Source: Lentibacillus populi (lineage in GTDB: Bacteria; Bacillota; Bacilli; Bacillales; Amphibacillaceae). Taken from it: DNA of 62,767 nucleotides. Shown here in pieces: positions 1-7,655 of this stretch. Location: positions 1 to 62,767 of the forward strand of contig BMJD01000025.1 in assembly GCA_014642895.1 (NCBI GenBank), given 5' to 3'. Both the position numbers and the translations under genes were made by a program. Position 1 is the first letter of the stretch. Each line of letters starts with the position of its first letter. Under the pieces are notes generated by a model, which did not search any database, was not told the origin of the DNA, and saw only the letters and a list, made by a program, of their open reading frames with translations.

Positions 1-64
1 GCGGACAAAAGAAGAAGATAAACTGGAGAAAATAACGTAATTTTAAGGAAAAGCTAGTTTAAGA

Positions 65-319
65 GTGTTATTGTCCAAAATTCGGGGGTTAATCCGGAAA
101 TATCAAGAGGATGATGTTGATGCTCTTATTTCATATAAAAATAAATTGCCCTTAGTAGCAACTAAATACTTGGATAATTACCTTTATTGGTTCCGTTGGC
201 TTGATTTAGGTAAAGATTTAGCATTTGACAAACGTGTAGAACAAATGCTTATTTCAGCGTGTCAAAAATCTAACTACGCAACAGTTGAAATCTATAGAAC
301 TGCAAAAAAAAGACCCTAA
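65..319 (+). pseudogene. C-terminal remnant of a transposase (IS1595/ISXO2-like, tentative)
   Basis: An open frame of about 84 codons begins after an in-frame stop at 44-46 and has no ribosome binding site before its first GTG, so it is probably the tail of a longer gene. The stretch VATKYLDNYLYWFRWL resembles what I recall of the C-terminal end of IS1595/ISXO2-type transposases, where a KYL-NYL-WF motif closes the protein. The DDE residues would lie upstream and are not in this frame. No terminal inverted repeat is visible nearby. It could instead be the end of an unrelated protein interrupted by the window edge. Confidence 0.4.
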
Positions 320-340
320 TTAGAGGTCATTTTATTTCTG

Positions 341-598
341 TTAGGCAACATTAAGTAATACTTTGTGTAATTTTTTTTCACATCTAATGTTATAGGAATT
401 CTTGGTTTTAAATTTCCCAATAGTTTGACGTACGTTTTTATTGTAAATGATTAGTTCCCTATACTTCTCATCATTAAGATAGTTTTGAAACCATTGATGT
501 TTTTTTAAATGCGTTAGGTTCCTACCTATATCTTCTTCATTAACCTTTAGAAAAGGTACATAAACAGCAAGATTGAGCAAATCAAATATTAACCCCAA
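341..598 (-). CDS. Small hypothetical protein (85 aa), TTG start
   Basis: I do not recognise this protein. It is real by its initiation signal: the TTG start is preceded by AAGGAGGTGAATAACC, an almost perfect anti-16S match at good spacing. The product is soluble, moderately basic and rich in Lys, Asn, Leu and Tyr, with no signal peptide, membrane segment or cysteine cluster. The N-terminal third is hydrophobic and the C-terminal half carries KNVR, KFKTKN and RCEKKLHK. It is monocistronic, pointing away from cwlD, next to a transposase remnant, which suggests accessory DNA. A fragment of a larger family cannot be excluded. Confidence 0.5.
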   Translation of the reverse strand: MGLIFDLLNLAVYVPFLKVNEEDIGRNLTHLKKHQWFQNYLNDEKYRELIIYNKNVRQTIGKFKTKNSYNIRCEKKLHKVLLNVA

Positions 599-683
599 GG
601 TTATTCACCTCCTTACAAATTGTCTTAAAAGAAATACGATTATAATCGCAAAAGGTTTCATACTTTTAGAATTCTTCATATCT

Positions 684-692
684 ATTATATCA
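684..692 (-). promoter_or_regulatory. Possible extended -10 promoter for the 85-aa gene
   Basis: On the minus strand the sequence reads TGATATAAT, an extended -10 element (TGnTATAAT) about 90 bases before the TTG start. No good -35 hexamer stands 16-18 bases upstream. This is a pattern match only. Confidence 0.35.
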
Positions 693-778
693 GAAAATTC
701 ACTTGTTATGAAATTTGTTATGAAGTCGCTAAAAGCAACAATCATTGAGAAAACAGCCAATGTTTAAATGAATACCCC

Positions 779-1501
779 TTATTTCTCTTCCTCTTCCACA
801 TCCTCCGTCACATACCGCAAAATACCCTCATATATACTGCCAGCCATTTTCAGCTGGTATTCATCCTGTTTTAGCAACTCCCGTTCATGCTCGTTCGATA
901 AAAAGCCAATCTCTACTAAAGCCCCGGGAACTTCAGCGTGTTTTAGAAGATAAATCCCATTAATGGCTAAAGGGGTTCGTTTCGTGTTTTCAAGATTACG
1001 TATGATTTCCGACTGAATCATTTTTGCCAAATGTTTGCTTTCTTCAAACTTTGGATAATAAAATGTTTGTGCACCACTCCATCTGGCTGAAGGGATAGCA
1101 TTTAAATGAACCGTTACATAAAAATCAGCTTTCTTTTCATGGATAAATGCAAGGCGTTTGCGGATATCCTCCGATTTTCTCCGTGACAATCCCTTCGTCC
1201 CACTTTCCGCTAAATCCGTATCCTTTTCCCTTGTTAAATATACAAGTGCACCTGATTGCTGCAAATAGTCTTGCAGTTTTTTAGAAACGGCAAGCGCAAC
1301 GTCTTTTTCCTGTGTGTCATCTCTTCCTTCTGCTCCACCATCCGGTCCGCCATGTCCCGGGTCAATTACGATTGTTTTGCCTGCAAGCGGGAGTGACCAT
1401 GTTTCCCATGTTTGTTCCGACATTTGAATTGGAACATTAATTAAAAATGCTAAAAGTACTAAACCTGCCCCCCAGCTCACAACTTTGCCAGCACGTCCCA
1501 T
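779..1501 (-). CDS. cwlD: N-acetylmuramoyl-L-alanine amidase CwlD (spore cortex)
   Basis: Amidase_3-family zinc hydrolase that, in sporulating Bacillus, cleaves the stem peptide from muramic acid so that muramic-delta-lactam forms in the cortex, marking it for germination hydrolases. An N-terminal hydrophobic segment (about residues 7-25, VVSWGAGLVLLAFLINVPI) acts as a signal or anchor. The catalytic domain follows with IDPGHGGPDGG (zinc His), VHLNA (second His) and ALVEIGFLSN near the end (catalytic Glu region). Its 240 aa matches the family. The site AAGGAGCG precedes the ATG. In B. subtilis cwlD lies close behind rpsI; here about 4 kb of other genes lie between them. Confidence 0.93.
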   Translation of the reverse strand: MGRAGKVVSWGAGLVLLAFLINVPIQMSEQTWETWSLPLAGKTIVIDPGHGGPDGGAEGRDDTQEKDVALAVSKKLQDYLQQSGALVYLTREKDTDLAESGTKGLSRRKSEDIRKRLAFIHEKKADFYVTVHLNAIPSARWSGAQTFYYPKFEESKHLAKMIQSEIIRNLENTKRTPLAINGIYLLKHAEVPGALVEIGFLSNEHERELLKQDEYQLKMAGSIYEGILRYVTEDVEEEEK

Positions 1502-1670
1502 ATCTCATTCGCTCCTTATTCACTCTGCTTGAACTATTTTATGGGACAAGGCTCGCGTTTATGACTGGAATTGGATAACTGGATTATCGTTTATGGAGCC
1601 GTGGCTATGAATACGTCAGATCATATAAACCTCCCTATTTACTCTTTACGATATTCCCATTCCATTGAAT

Positions 1671-1722
1671 AAAAAACGAAACAAAATAAACCCTTACAAT
1701 TTTAAAAGGCTTATCTTGTTTC
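1671..1722 (-). terminator. Rho-independent terminator after the HlyD-like gene
   Basis: On the minus strand GAAACAAGATAAGCC pairs with GGGTTTATTTTGTTTC through a 14-16 base loop, with a few G-U pairs. The run GTTTTTTATTC follows. It lies about 20 bases past the stop codon of the membrane-fusion gene. Confidence 0.6.
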
Positions 1723-1742
1723 ATTTTCGAAAATATTCCCCT

Positions 1743-2987
1743 TTACCTCGTCAACAACCCAGTCACAACATCCTTCTTCCAATTCCCTTGCTTGAAAAAT
1801 TGCTTCCAGTGAATATGGTTGATTTTCAATGGTGTAATAAACGTAACGTTGGAGCGAAATTGACGCTTTTGATCTTTGGCCACCCACTCTCCAGGTTTGG
1901 CGCCCTTAGTAATCTCGATTTGTTCATTCATATGAATACCGGTTGTTATCTTTTGCTTGACTAGATTACCTTCACTTGTCATCTTCCATAGCGTTTTGCC
2001 GAAAACGGCGTCCTCCCGTGCAACCGTAGCATTTGCCGATTCATTTGTTGTAATTGCCATGTCGGCATGATAGCCAGGTAATAATTGTTCCGTATCCTTT
2101 TCATCTTTAGCTTCATCCGTAAATGACACATAAAATGGGTACAAACTTGTTCCTTGTAAGGCAACTGTTTTAGGGGAATCACTTACCTCCTGAACAGTCC
2201 CCTGTAAAACCGTATTATTTTCTGAAAGGCTTATTTCTGCAGGCATCCCCTGCTCCAGCACCATTCGCTCTTTTTCTGTCAATTCACCCGTTACATGTAA
2301 TTGGGTCGATTCAATTGTTATGATTGGATCATCCAGCGAATCTGAAACATTCGTTACATTCCCCTGAAACGGACTTTCTACCGTAATTGTATCCCCACTC
2401 ATTTCCAATTCGGTTAACTGTGCTTGCACACTTTTCAACTGAGCATTTTTTTGCGCCAGTTCATTTTCCTTTTCGGTTACATATTGCTCCTTCATATATT
2501 CTGCATCGGCAGACGGAATGGTTGTTTTTCTACCTTCCCTATTTTCCTTTTCGTTGCCATCCCCAAATACCATCTCAATCTTGGGAATCTGGTAATTTGA
2601 AATGGACGACATTGCCTGCTCGATTGCCGCAATTTCCCCGTTAATCGTATCCACTTCACTTTCTAGCTGTGCTTTCGTTGCATAATAGTCTGGAACCTGA
2701 TAGGTGTACAATGCATCGCCCACGTTTACCTTTGCCCCTTCTTCCAGTAAAAATTCCCCGAAGGTCCCCATCTTTTCATTGAAGTAGACATTGTTTTCTT
2801 CCACTGGAGTCAAGACACCTGGTTTATGCATTTTTTCATACATATCCGCAGTTATTATTCTCGACCATTCCCTCACATACGATTTTCTTTCTACTTTTTT
2901 ATCATCCATGACTAGTAATATACTATTGATTCCAACGAATAGAGTTACACATAAAAGGATCACTTTTCTCCGGTTCAACCAAACCAC
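1743..2987 (-). CDS. Membrane-fusion (HlyD/YknX-like) efflux adaptor protein
   Basis: Adaptor subunit of the kind that works with ABC or RND exporters. One N-terminal membrane segment (about residues 9-27) is followed by a short lead, then a biotinyl-lipoyl-like half (GEFLLEEGAKVNVGDALYTYQVP). A long alpha-helical hairpin follows (about 105-205), then the returning lipoyl half (TVESPFQGNVTNVSD) and a beta-barrel domain. This is the usual domain order, and 414 aa is normal. The start overlaps the end of the upstream Yip1-like gene by 13 bases, so the two are translationally coupled. In B. subtilis the comparable YknW-YknX pair is followed by ABC genes yknY-yknZ; here a terminator follows and no ABC genes are present. 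Confidence 0.8.
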   Translation of the reverse strand: MVWLNRRKVILLCVTLFVGINSILLVMDDKKVERKSYVREWSRIITADMYEKMHKPGVLTPVEENNVYFNEKMGTFGEFLLEEGAKVNVGDALYTYQVPDYYATKAQLESEVDTINGEIAAIEQAMSSISNYQIPKIEMVFGDGNEKENREGRKTTIPSADAEYMKEQYVTEKENELAQKNAQLKSVQAQLTELEMSGDTITVESPFQGNVTNVSDSLDDPIITIESTQLHVTGELTEKERMVLEQGMPAEISLSENNTVLQGTVQEVSDSPKTVALQGTSLYPFYVSFTDEAKDEKDTEQLLPGYHADMAITTNESANATVAREDAVFGKTLWKMTSEGNLVKQKITTGIHMNEQIEITKGAKPGEWVAKDQKRQFRSNVTFITPLKINHIHWKQFFKQGNWKKDVVTGLLTR

Positions 2988-3649
2988 CCCCTTACCAAAT
3001 GATTATCAATCAAGGCCAAGGAAGCAGCTGCAGCCCAATAGAATATATGTAAAAGAATGACAGTAAGCCAAATCCACCGTCGTTTGATTGGAGACAGGTA
3101 ACGTAAAAATTTGACCTGAAAGCCGATAATCCATAATTGAAATAATGATATTGCACCAAAAAAATAGATGATCCACTGATATTCGGTAAAATAAGAGGCG
3201 ATAATGCCAAATGACAATGGGGAAACATACCAATCCAGGCCCCAGTAAAGCATCAGCGGTATCCATAAAACCCGTTCGACAAGCATCATTAACAGCACAA
3301 CCTGCTGCATAATGATCAGTTTACGAAAAGGTATACCGGTTATGGAATAAAAGATAAGTGCCGAAAGAAATAAGATAATAGCAGTTAGCAAAATAGCGTA
3401 CAAACCCCGGCCAATAACAAAGCCTAATTTGCTTAACTCATATTCCGTTGCGTTTAATGCAGTTGCATGACTTGATATAAAATCGGAACCAATCCCAAGT
3501 AACGCCATCCAGCCATATATAATGATACTGAATAGGCAAAGAAGTGAACACCATTTCCATAAAGCTTGGATTTTTTCTGCCTTATTAATTCGATATAAAT
3601 GGTCATCCATAGAAAAAAGGAGTTTTATTAGGTTGATGTGGTAGGTCAT
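2975..3649 (-). CDS. Yip1-like (YknW-type) multi-pass membrane protein
   Basis: A 224-aa protein with five or six hydrophobic segments and no enzymatic motif, resembling Yip1-domain proteins. YknW, its likely B. subtilis counterpart, is needed for assembly of the YknXYZ exporter. The N-terminal 45 residues (DDHLYRINKAEKIQALWKW) are cytosolic in style and typical of the family. The first ATG is preceded by AAAAAAGGAATG, an acceptable site; a second ATG at codon 15 is possible. It is the first gene of a two-gene unit with the downstream adaptor. Assignment rests on topology and neighbour rather than on a diagnostic motif. Confidence 0.6.
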   Translation of the reverse strand: MTYHINLIKLLFSMDDHLYRINKAEKIQALWKWCSLLCLFSIIIYGWMALLGIGSDFISSHATALNATEYELSKLGFVIGRGLYAILLTAIILFLSALIFYSITGIPFRKLIIMQQVVLLMMLVERVLWIPLMLYWGLDWYVSPLSFGIIASYFTEYQWIIYFFGAISLFQLWIIGFQVKFLRYLSPIKRRWIWLTVILLHIFYWAAAASLALIDNHLVRGWFG

Positions 3650-4009
3650 AAGCTACATTCCTTTTTTGAGTGACTTTTCTAAACGTTATATTACTTCAAT
3701 TTTAACGCAAGCTATAACAAAATTCTACAACTTTTACGCGTTTTGAAAATATTAGGGAAAAATGACTATGTTTTAGCTATAAAGAAGAAAACTACCCTCA
3801 CTTAACGGTAGAAATCGTCTTTGGTTAAGTCGAATTTTGGATGGGTGTGTTTGTGTGGTAACCATTCGTTGCCCTAGTCTAAAATGGCATTTGATTTAGG
3901 GAGAATGTTTGTTTTTATTATTCCAAGCTCGCCTGTCCCATTTTCATGTATAATAGTATTCAAAATATGTCATTAAAGTAATGACTGATTCTGGATCGAG
4001 GTGATTGTC
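3650..4009. other. Divergent intergenic region
   Basis: About 360 bases between the Yip1-like gene (minus) and the kinase gene (plus). A TATAAT at 3949-3954 on the plus strand is a candidate -10 for the kinase, but its -35 is poor. AT-rich sequence at 3690-3740 could hold the minus-strand promoter. I see no operator palindrome or RNA gene. Confidence 0.35.
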
Positions 4010-4810
4010 GTGCATATCTTACGTTTTATAAGAAAAACCTATCAGTATTTTGTTGACAAACCACTCCAAACAGGGACAGTTTTACAGGATAGTTATCAGG
4101 TTCTGGATCTTATCGGAACTGGAAGCTATGGTATTGTTTATCTTTGCAAAGATTTGAAAACCATGGAGAATAAAGGGCTTAAACAGCTTCGGCCAAGCAA
4201 GCAGCGTAAACGTAATGAGGTTGACATCTTTAACAAGGAAATTGCTGTATTACGTATGCTGGAACATAAAAATATGCCAACGTTGTATGAATCCTTTTCG
4301 CATAACGGTAATTTCTTTTATGTTATGAGCTACATGGAAGGGGATAATCTGGACAAGCAGATTTTTTTTAAGAAAAAAACGTTTAATGAGAAAGAATCAC
4401 TGCTCTTCCTTGCTCATTTACTCGAGTTAATTGATTATCTGCATAAAAAAGATATTTATCATCTGGATTTACGGATTCCAAATATTATGCTGAAAAATGA
4501 CGAGCCTTTTTTAATCGATTTTGGGTTGGCAAAACATGTTGCTTCAGATGGTCCGGTCTATTCTCGTAAAGCTATTATGGAGATGAAACTGCAGGATTAT
4601 TATGATTTAGGTGATATTCTTTTATATTTGCTTTACACGACGTATTCTTCCAAAAGTAAAAAAGCTCTCCCTTGGACAGAAGAACTTTCTTTGGCGGATG
4701 AAACGGTTCATTTACTGAAAAGGTTACTCCGGCTGCTTCGTCCTTATTCGAATTCTAGTGAAATTCAGACAGATCTGCATGCTGCAATTAAAGCAAAAGG
4801 AGGACACTAG
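4010..4810 (+). CDS. ybdM: Serine/threonine protein kinase, YbdM family
   Basis: Small cytosolic Hanks-type kinase matching B. subtilis YbdM along its length. Visible elements: glycine loop IGTGSYGIVY (about residues 35-44), the ATP lysine in GLKQLRP (K58), the catalytic loop HLDLRIPN (D153, N158) and DFG in LIDFGLAK (170-172). The loop is HLD rather than HRD and uses Arg where the loop Lys is usual; both occur in YbdM relatives as I recall them. There is no transmembrane or PASTA region, unlike PrkC. I place the start at the GTG at 4010 because GAGGTGAT just upstream is the ribosome binding site, which would lie inside the gene if an earlier GTG were used. The stop codon shares the palindrome CTAG with the stop of the convergent repeat protein. 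Confidence 0.85.
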   Translation: MHILRFIRKTYQYFVDKPLQTGTVLQDSYQVLDLIGTGSYGIVYLCKDLKTMENKGLKQLRPSKQRKRNEVDIFNKEIAVLRMLEHKNMPTLYESFSHNGNFFYVMSYMEGDNLDKQIFFKKKTFNEKESLLFLAHLLELIDYLHKKDIYHLDLRIPNIMLKNDEPFLIDFGLAKHVASDGPVYSRKAIMEMKLQDYYDLGDILLYLLYTTYSSKSKKALPWTEELSLADETVHLLKRLLRLLRPYSNSSEIQTDLHAAIKAKGGH

Positions 4811-5034
4811 CTGCTGCTTCCCCAGCTTCTCCGCTTGTAACGTTTACTGCCGCTCATTGGATGGTGTCTATGCTGCCCGCTGCTGCCACTGTGATAATAG
4901 TGGTGTCGTCGCTTACTGCTGCTGCCACTGTGATAATAATGGCGTCCTCGCTTACTGCTGCTGCCGCCATGATAGCGGCGATGTCTGCGCTCGCTGCTGC
5001 CGCGATTAAGCTGTTTTAGTATTTTTCTAAACAT
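4807..5034 (-). CDS. Ser/Arg/His-rich repeat protein (75 aa), CotG-like candidate
   Basis: A very basic, low-complexity protein made largely of a repeated unit of about 13 residues, best seen as GSSSKRGRHYYHS (24-36) and GSSSKRRHHYYHS (37-49), with degenerate units before and after. AGAAAGGAGGAAAAAG before the ATG is a strong ribosome binding site, so the frame is genuinely translated. There is no signal peptide and no cysteine. Thirteen-residue Ser/Lys/Arg/Tyr/His repeats are the hallmark of CotG-type spore-coat proteins, whose serines are phosphorylated by a partner kinase. This one sits tail-to-tail with a Ser/Thr kinase gene. The coat role is an inference; it could instead bind nucleic acid or metal. 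Confidence 0.6.
   Translation of the reverse strand: MFRKILKQLNRGSSERRHRRYHGGSSSKRGRHYYHSGSSSKRRHHYYHSGSSGQHRHHPMSGSKRYKRRSWGSSS
4888..4965 (-). repeat. Two tandem 39-bp units encoding the 13-residue repeat
   Basis: Two adjacent, nearly identical 39-bp units (4888-4926 and 4927-4965) encode GSSSKR(R/G)(H/R)HYYHS. Partial units flank them. The period is a multiple of three, so copy number could change without breaking the frame. Confidence 0.75.
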
Positions 5035-5213
5035 CTTTTTCCTCCTTTCTGTTTAATTATTATACAGTTTAACATGGATAAAGGTTTCAACTAAATAATT
5101 TAATGCTGGTAAAAAATACTGCACTATACATATGTCTAAATGTCAAGTATGATGGAGCTAAGACAGGTCGGTGATAGGAAAAAGGGTATGTAACAGAAAG
5201 GGGTATTCTTAAA

Positions 5214-5774
5214 ATGAGGCGGAGTCTTGTGCATTGTTTGATGATCGTTATATTTCTAAGTATATCCCTACCCGGGTGCGGATCGGATGCAATAAAGGAC
5301 AATTCAAACACTGAGGAGGAGATACCAATGAAAAGGGACGTTACGGAAATTCCATTTAAGACAATCAATGTTGAGGATGCACCAGACAAGGTTCAAAAAT
5401 GGATTGCGAAACATCGGGCAGAAAAAGCGAATAAAGTTTTCCATGTAAACGGCAAGACATATGTAATTGTTATGCTTGGACAAAAGTCATCAGGCGGATT
5501 TGATGTGAAGGTTGAGCAAATACAGCAAGTAACCTCACCAGAATCGAAAGCAGGTAATCATAAAATTACTGTCAGCTATGAAGAGACCAAACCAAAAAAG
5601 GGCAGCATGAACATCCAAGTGCTCACCTATCCACTTGTGATTGCGGAGATAGATGATGAACTGGATGATGATTCATTTCAATTTAAGTCGTCAATTGACG
5701 AAGGAAAATTGACAGAGACGGAGTCAGGGAAAGTGAAGAAGCCAAGGGTATCTGATGATAAAGCGGAGAAGTAA
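5214..5774 (+). CDS. PrcB-domain-like lipoprotein
   Basis: The N-terminus has two Arg, a hydrophobic stretch and the lipobox LPGC with Cys22, so the mature protein should be lipid-anchored outside the membrane. Residues 23-42 are a polar linker. The core (about 75-165) contains GQKSSGGFDVKV, HKITVSYEETKPKKGS and VLTYPLVIAEI, the pattern of PrcB C-terminal domains (GxKxxGGY, then PxxGxxxxQVxTxPY). The last 20 residues are charged. GAAAGGGG precedes the ATG. PrcB-domain proteins can assist extracellular proteases or bind substrates; the exact role here is unknown. A bidirectional terminator separates it from rpsI. Confidence 0.7.
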   Translation: MRRSLVHCLMIVIFLSISLPGCGSDAIKDNSNTEEEIPMKRDVTEIPFKTINVEDAPDKVQKWIAKHRAEKANKVFHVNGKTYVIVMLGQKSSGGFDVKVEQIQQVTSPESKAGNHKITVSYEETKPKKGSMNIQVLTYPLVIAEIDDELDDDSFQFKSSIDEGKLTETESGKVKKPRVSDDKAEK

Positions 5775-5781
5775 GTAAAAC

Positions 5782-5821
5782 AAAAAACCCTTCCTCGGAA
5801 CCAATGGAGAAAGGGTTTTTT
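5782..5821. terminator. Bidirectional terminator between lipoprotein gene and rpsI
   Basis: AAAAAACCCTT pairs perfectly with AAGGGTTTTTT around an 18-base loop that can pair further. A-tract and T-tract on opposite sides let it serve both converging genes. Confidence 0.85.
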
Positions 5822-5843
5822 GATATAGTTTTTTCTAATTTGC

Positions 5844-6236
5844 TTAACGTTTTGAGAACTGTGGTGCACGACGGGCTTTTTTAAGACCGTATTTCTTACG
5901 TTCTTTCATGCGTGCGTCGCGAGTCAAGTATCCTTCGCTCTTCAATGAAGCACGGTATTCTGGATCGGCTTCAAGGAGTGCGCGAGCGATTCCGTGGCGG
6001 ATAGCACCAGCTTGGCCAGTGAATCCTCCACCATGAACTTTTACCAAGACATCATATGTGCCTTGTGTTTCTGTTGCCGCAAGTGGTTGGTTTAATATTA
6101 ATAATTGTGTTTCATATGGAAAATAGTCTTTTGCATCACGGTCATTAATCACTACACGGCCTGTTCCTGGAACTAAGCGTACACGTGCAGTTGACTTTTT
6201 ACGACGGCCTGTGCCGTAGTATTGTACTTGTGCCAA
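5844..6236 (-). CDS. rpsI: 30S ribosomal protein S9
   Basis: Component of the 30S head whose C-terminal tail reaches the P-site tRNA. The 130-aa length, the opening [16 protein letters not shown], the central [21 protein letters not shown] and the terminal RRAPQFSKR are diagnostic. The final Ser-Lys-Arg is the tRNA-contacting end. It follows rplM by 19 bases in a two-gene operon, with GGAGG before the ATG, and ends at a strong terminator. Confidence 0.98.
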   Translation of the reverse strand: MAQVQYYGTGRRKKSTARVRLVPGTGRVVINDRDAKDYFPYETQLLILNQPLAATETQGTYDVLVKVHGGGFTGQAGAIRHGIARALLEADPEYRASLKSEGYLTRDARMKERKKYGLKKARRAPQFSKR

Positions 6237-6255
6237 TTGAGTAACCTCCTTTTAA

Positions 6256-6693
6256 TTATCCACGAAGCGTATATTCTTCTGGTTTTTGTGCTTGATGATT
6301 GTGTTCAGAACCTCTGTATACGTGCAATTTTTTACCCATTTTACGGCCTAGTGGACCTTTTGGAAGCATACCTTTGATGGCAAGCTCAAGCATTTGCTCA
6401 GGGTATTTCGTACGCATTTCGTATGCATTACGTTCCTTTAATCCGCCAACATGGCCTGAATGACGGTAATATTTTTTGTCATTTATTTTGTTGCCTGTAA
6501 GTTCGATTTTTTCAGCGTTGATAATGATGACATTATCACCTGTGTCAGCATGTGGTGTGTAAGTTGGTTTATGCTTTCCGCGAAGGATCGCAGCAACCTC
6601 ACTTGCTAAACGACCAAGACGTTGGCCCTCAGCATCCACAACAAGCCATTTGCGTTCGATATTATTTTCATTCGCCATGAAAGTTGTGCGCAT
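6256..6693 (-). CDS. rplM: 50S ribosomal protein L13
   Basis: Early-assembly 23S rRNA-binding protein. The start is set at [20 protein letters not shown] because GGAGGGAAACCATC precedes it and the 145-aa product matches the family. A longer frame upstream lacks a site and runs into the leader. [18 protein letters not shown], the [10 protein letters not shown] stretch and [10 protein letters not shown] are characteristic. It is the first gene of the rplM-rpsI operon, with its own promoter and a structured leader. Confidence 0.97.
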   Translation of the reverse strand: MRTTFMANENNIERKWLVVDAEGQRLGRLASEVAAILRGKHKPTYTPHADTGDNVIIINAEKIELTGNKINDKKYYRHSGHVGGLKERNAYEMRTKYPEQMLELAIKGMLPKGPLGRKMGKKLHVYRGSEHNHQAQKPEEYTLRG

Positions 6694-6744
6694 GATGGTT
6701 TCCCTCCATATTTCATTCGTTTCCGTTGTTATTCCTATATTTAA

Positions 6745-6771
6745 CATAATTAGTTTCCGGGGCTAATCATG
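6745..6771 (-). promoter_or_regulatory. Leader hairpin upstream of rplM (L13 leader candidate)
   Basis: On the minus strand CATGATTAG and CTAATTATG pair around the loop CCCCGGAAA, about 50 bases before the rplM site. Firmicutes are known to carry an autoregulatory L13 leader here. Position and the GCCCCGGAAAC core fit my recollection of it, but a covariance-model match was not possible. Confidence 0.5.
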
Positions 6772-6798
6772 GTTTAGAAATAAAATGCCATAAATCAT

Positions 6799-6826
6799 AG
6801 TATACCAACTAGGGGCCAAATGTCAA
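6799..6826 (-). promoter_or_regulatory. SigA promoter of rplM-rpsI
   Basis: TTGACA, 16 bases, then TATACT, with TG one base before the -10 (TGGTATACT). It lies about 105 bases upstream of the rplM start and leaves room for the leader hairpin. Confidence 0.75.
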
Positions 6827-6897
6827 GTCTTAGCGGGACTTTTTCCGCTTCTTTATTCTCATCTTGTTTTCTGACCATATTATACTATCACACTCAG

Positions 6898-7638
6898 TCA
6901 ATACCTGACCCTCCACAAATACAACCCTTGAGGTGGTATCGTTTCCCCAACAAGCCGGCGATCCTTTTGTTCGATAAGATAGGGAATTTCTCCTGCTCTA
7001 CGTCTGCCTTGGCCAATATCAAGCAATACGCCAACGGTTATCCGTACCATGTTGTATAAAAAGCCGCTTCCCCGGAAAATGAATTCAATTTCACTTCCGC
7101 GTTTCTCGCATGATGCCTGGTAGAGTGTCCTTACCTTGCTCCCTCTTGTCGTAGCTTTTGCCGAGGAAAATGTAGTGAAATCATGCTCCCCCTCCAAATA
7201 GCTGCAAGCGTCCTGTATCGCTTTTATATCCAATGCATAAGGGAATTGATATGCATAGTTACGCTTGAAAACATCCGTCTCTTTTTCATTCCAGACATAA
7301 TAGCGGTATTCCTTCTCTATTACATCATATCGCGCGTGAAATGATGACGGAACCTTTTCTACCTCATTTATATAAAGATCACCCGGCAAAAGCGTGTTAA
7401 GCGCCCGCTTCCAATTCGCCTCCGGTATGGTAAACGGTGTTTCAAAATGGATCGTCTGTCCCTTGGCATGCACGCCCGTATCCGTACGTCCAGAGGCCTG
7501 AATTCGGACATGCGCCCCCTTGTGTATTGTCATAAGGGCCTTCTCTAACTCCCCTTGAACAGTTCGCTTCTTGGGCTGGATTTGAAATCCGGCAAAACCG
7601 GAACCATCATAGCTGATCACACACTTTATCTTTTCCAT
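6898..7638 (-). CDS. truA: tRNA pseudouridine(38-40) synthase TruA
   Basis: Isomerises uridines 38-40 in the tRNA anticodon arm. The catalytic Asp is in the signature ASGRTDTGVHAKGQ. Other marks are the opening YDGSGFAGFQIQ, the FHARYDVIEKEYRYYVW box and the C-terminal FLYNMVRITVGVLLDIGQG. The 246-aa length is normal. It follows ecfT by 17 bases and closes the ecfA1-ecfA2-ecfT-truA unit, the same order as in B. subtilis. Confidence 0.97.
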   Translation of the reverse strand: MEKIKCVISYDGSGFAGFQIQPKKRTVQGELEKALMTIHKGAHVRIQASGRTDTGVHAKGQTIHFETPFTIPEANWKRALNTLLPGDLYINEVEKVPSSFHARYDVIEKEYRYYVWNEKETDVFKRNYAYQFPYALDIKAIQDACSYLEGEHDFTTFSSAKATTRGSKVRTLYQASCEKRGSEIEFIFRGSGFLYNMVRITVGVLLDIGQGRRRAGEIPYLIEQKDRRLVGETIPPQGLYLWRVRY

Positions 7639-7655
7639 TTCGCCCCAGCCCCTTA

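Noticed and set aside
4758-5009. Cysteine-rich frame on the plus strand overlapping the kinase end
   Set aside because: It is the antisense reading of the Ser/Arg/His repeat protein (AGC/CGC codons read as Cys/Ala). It has no ribosome binding site, and the minus-strand frame has a strong one.
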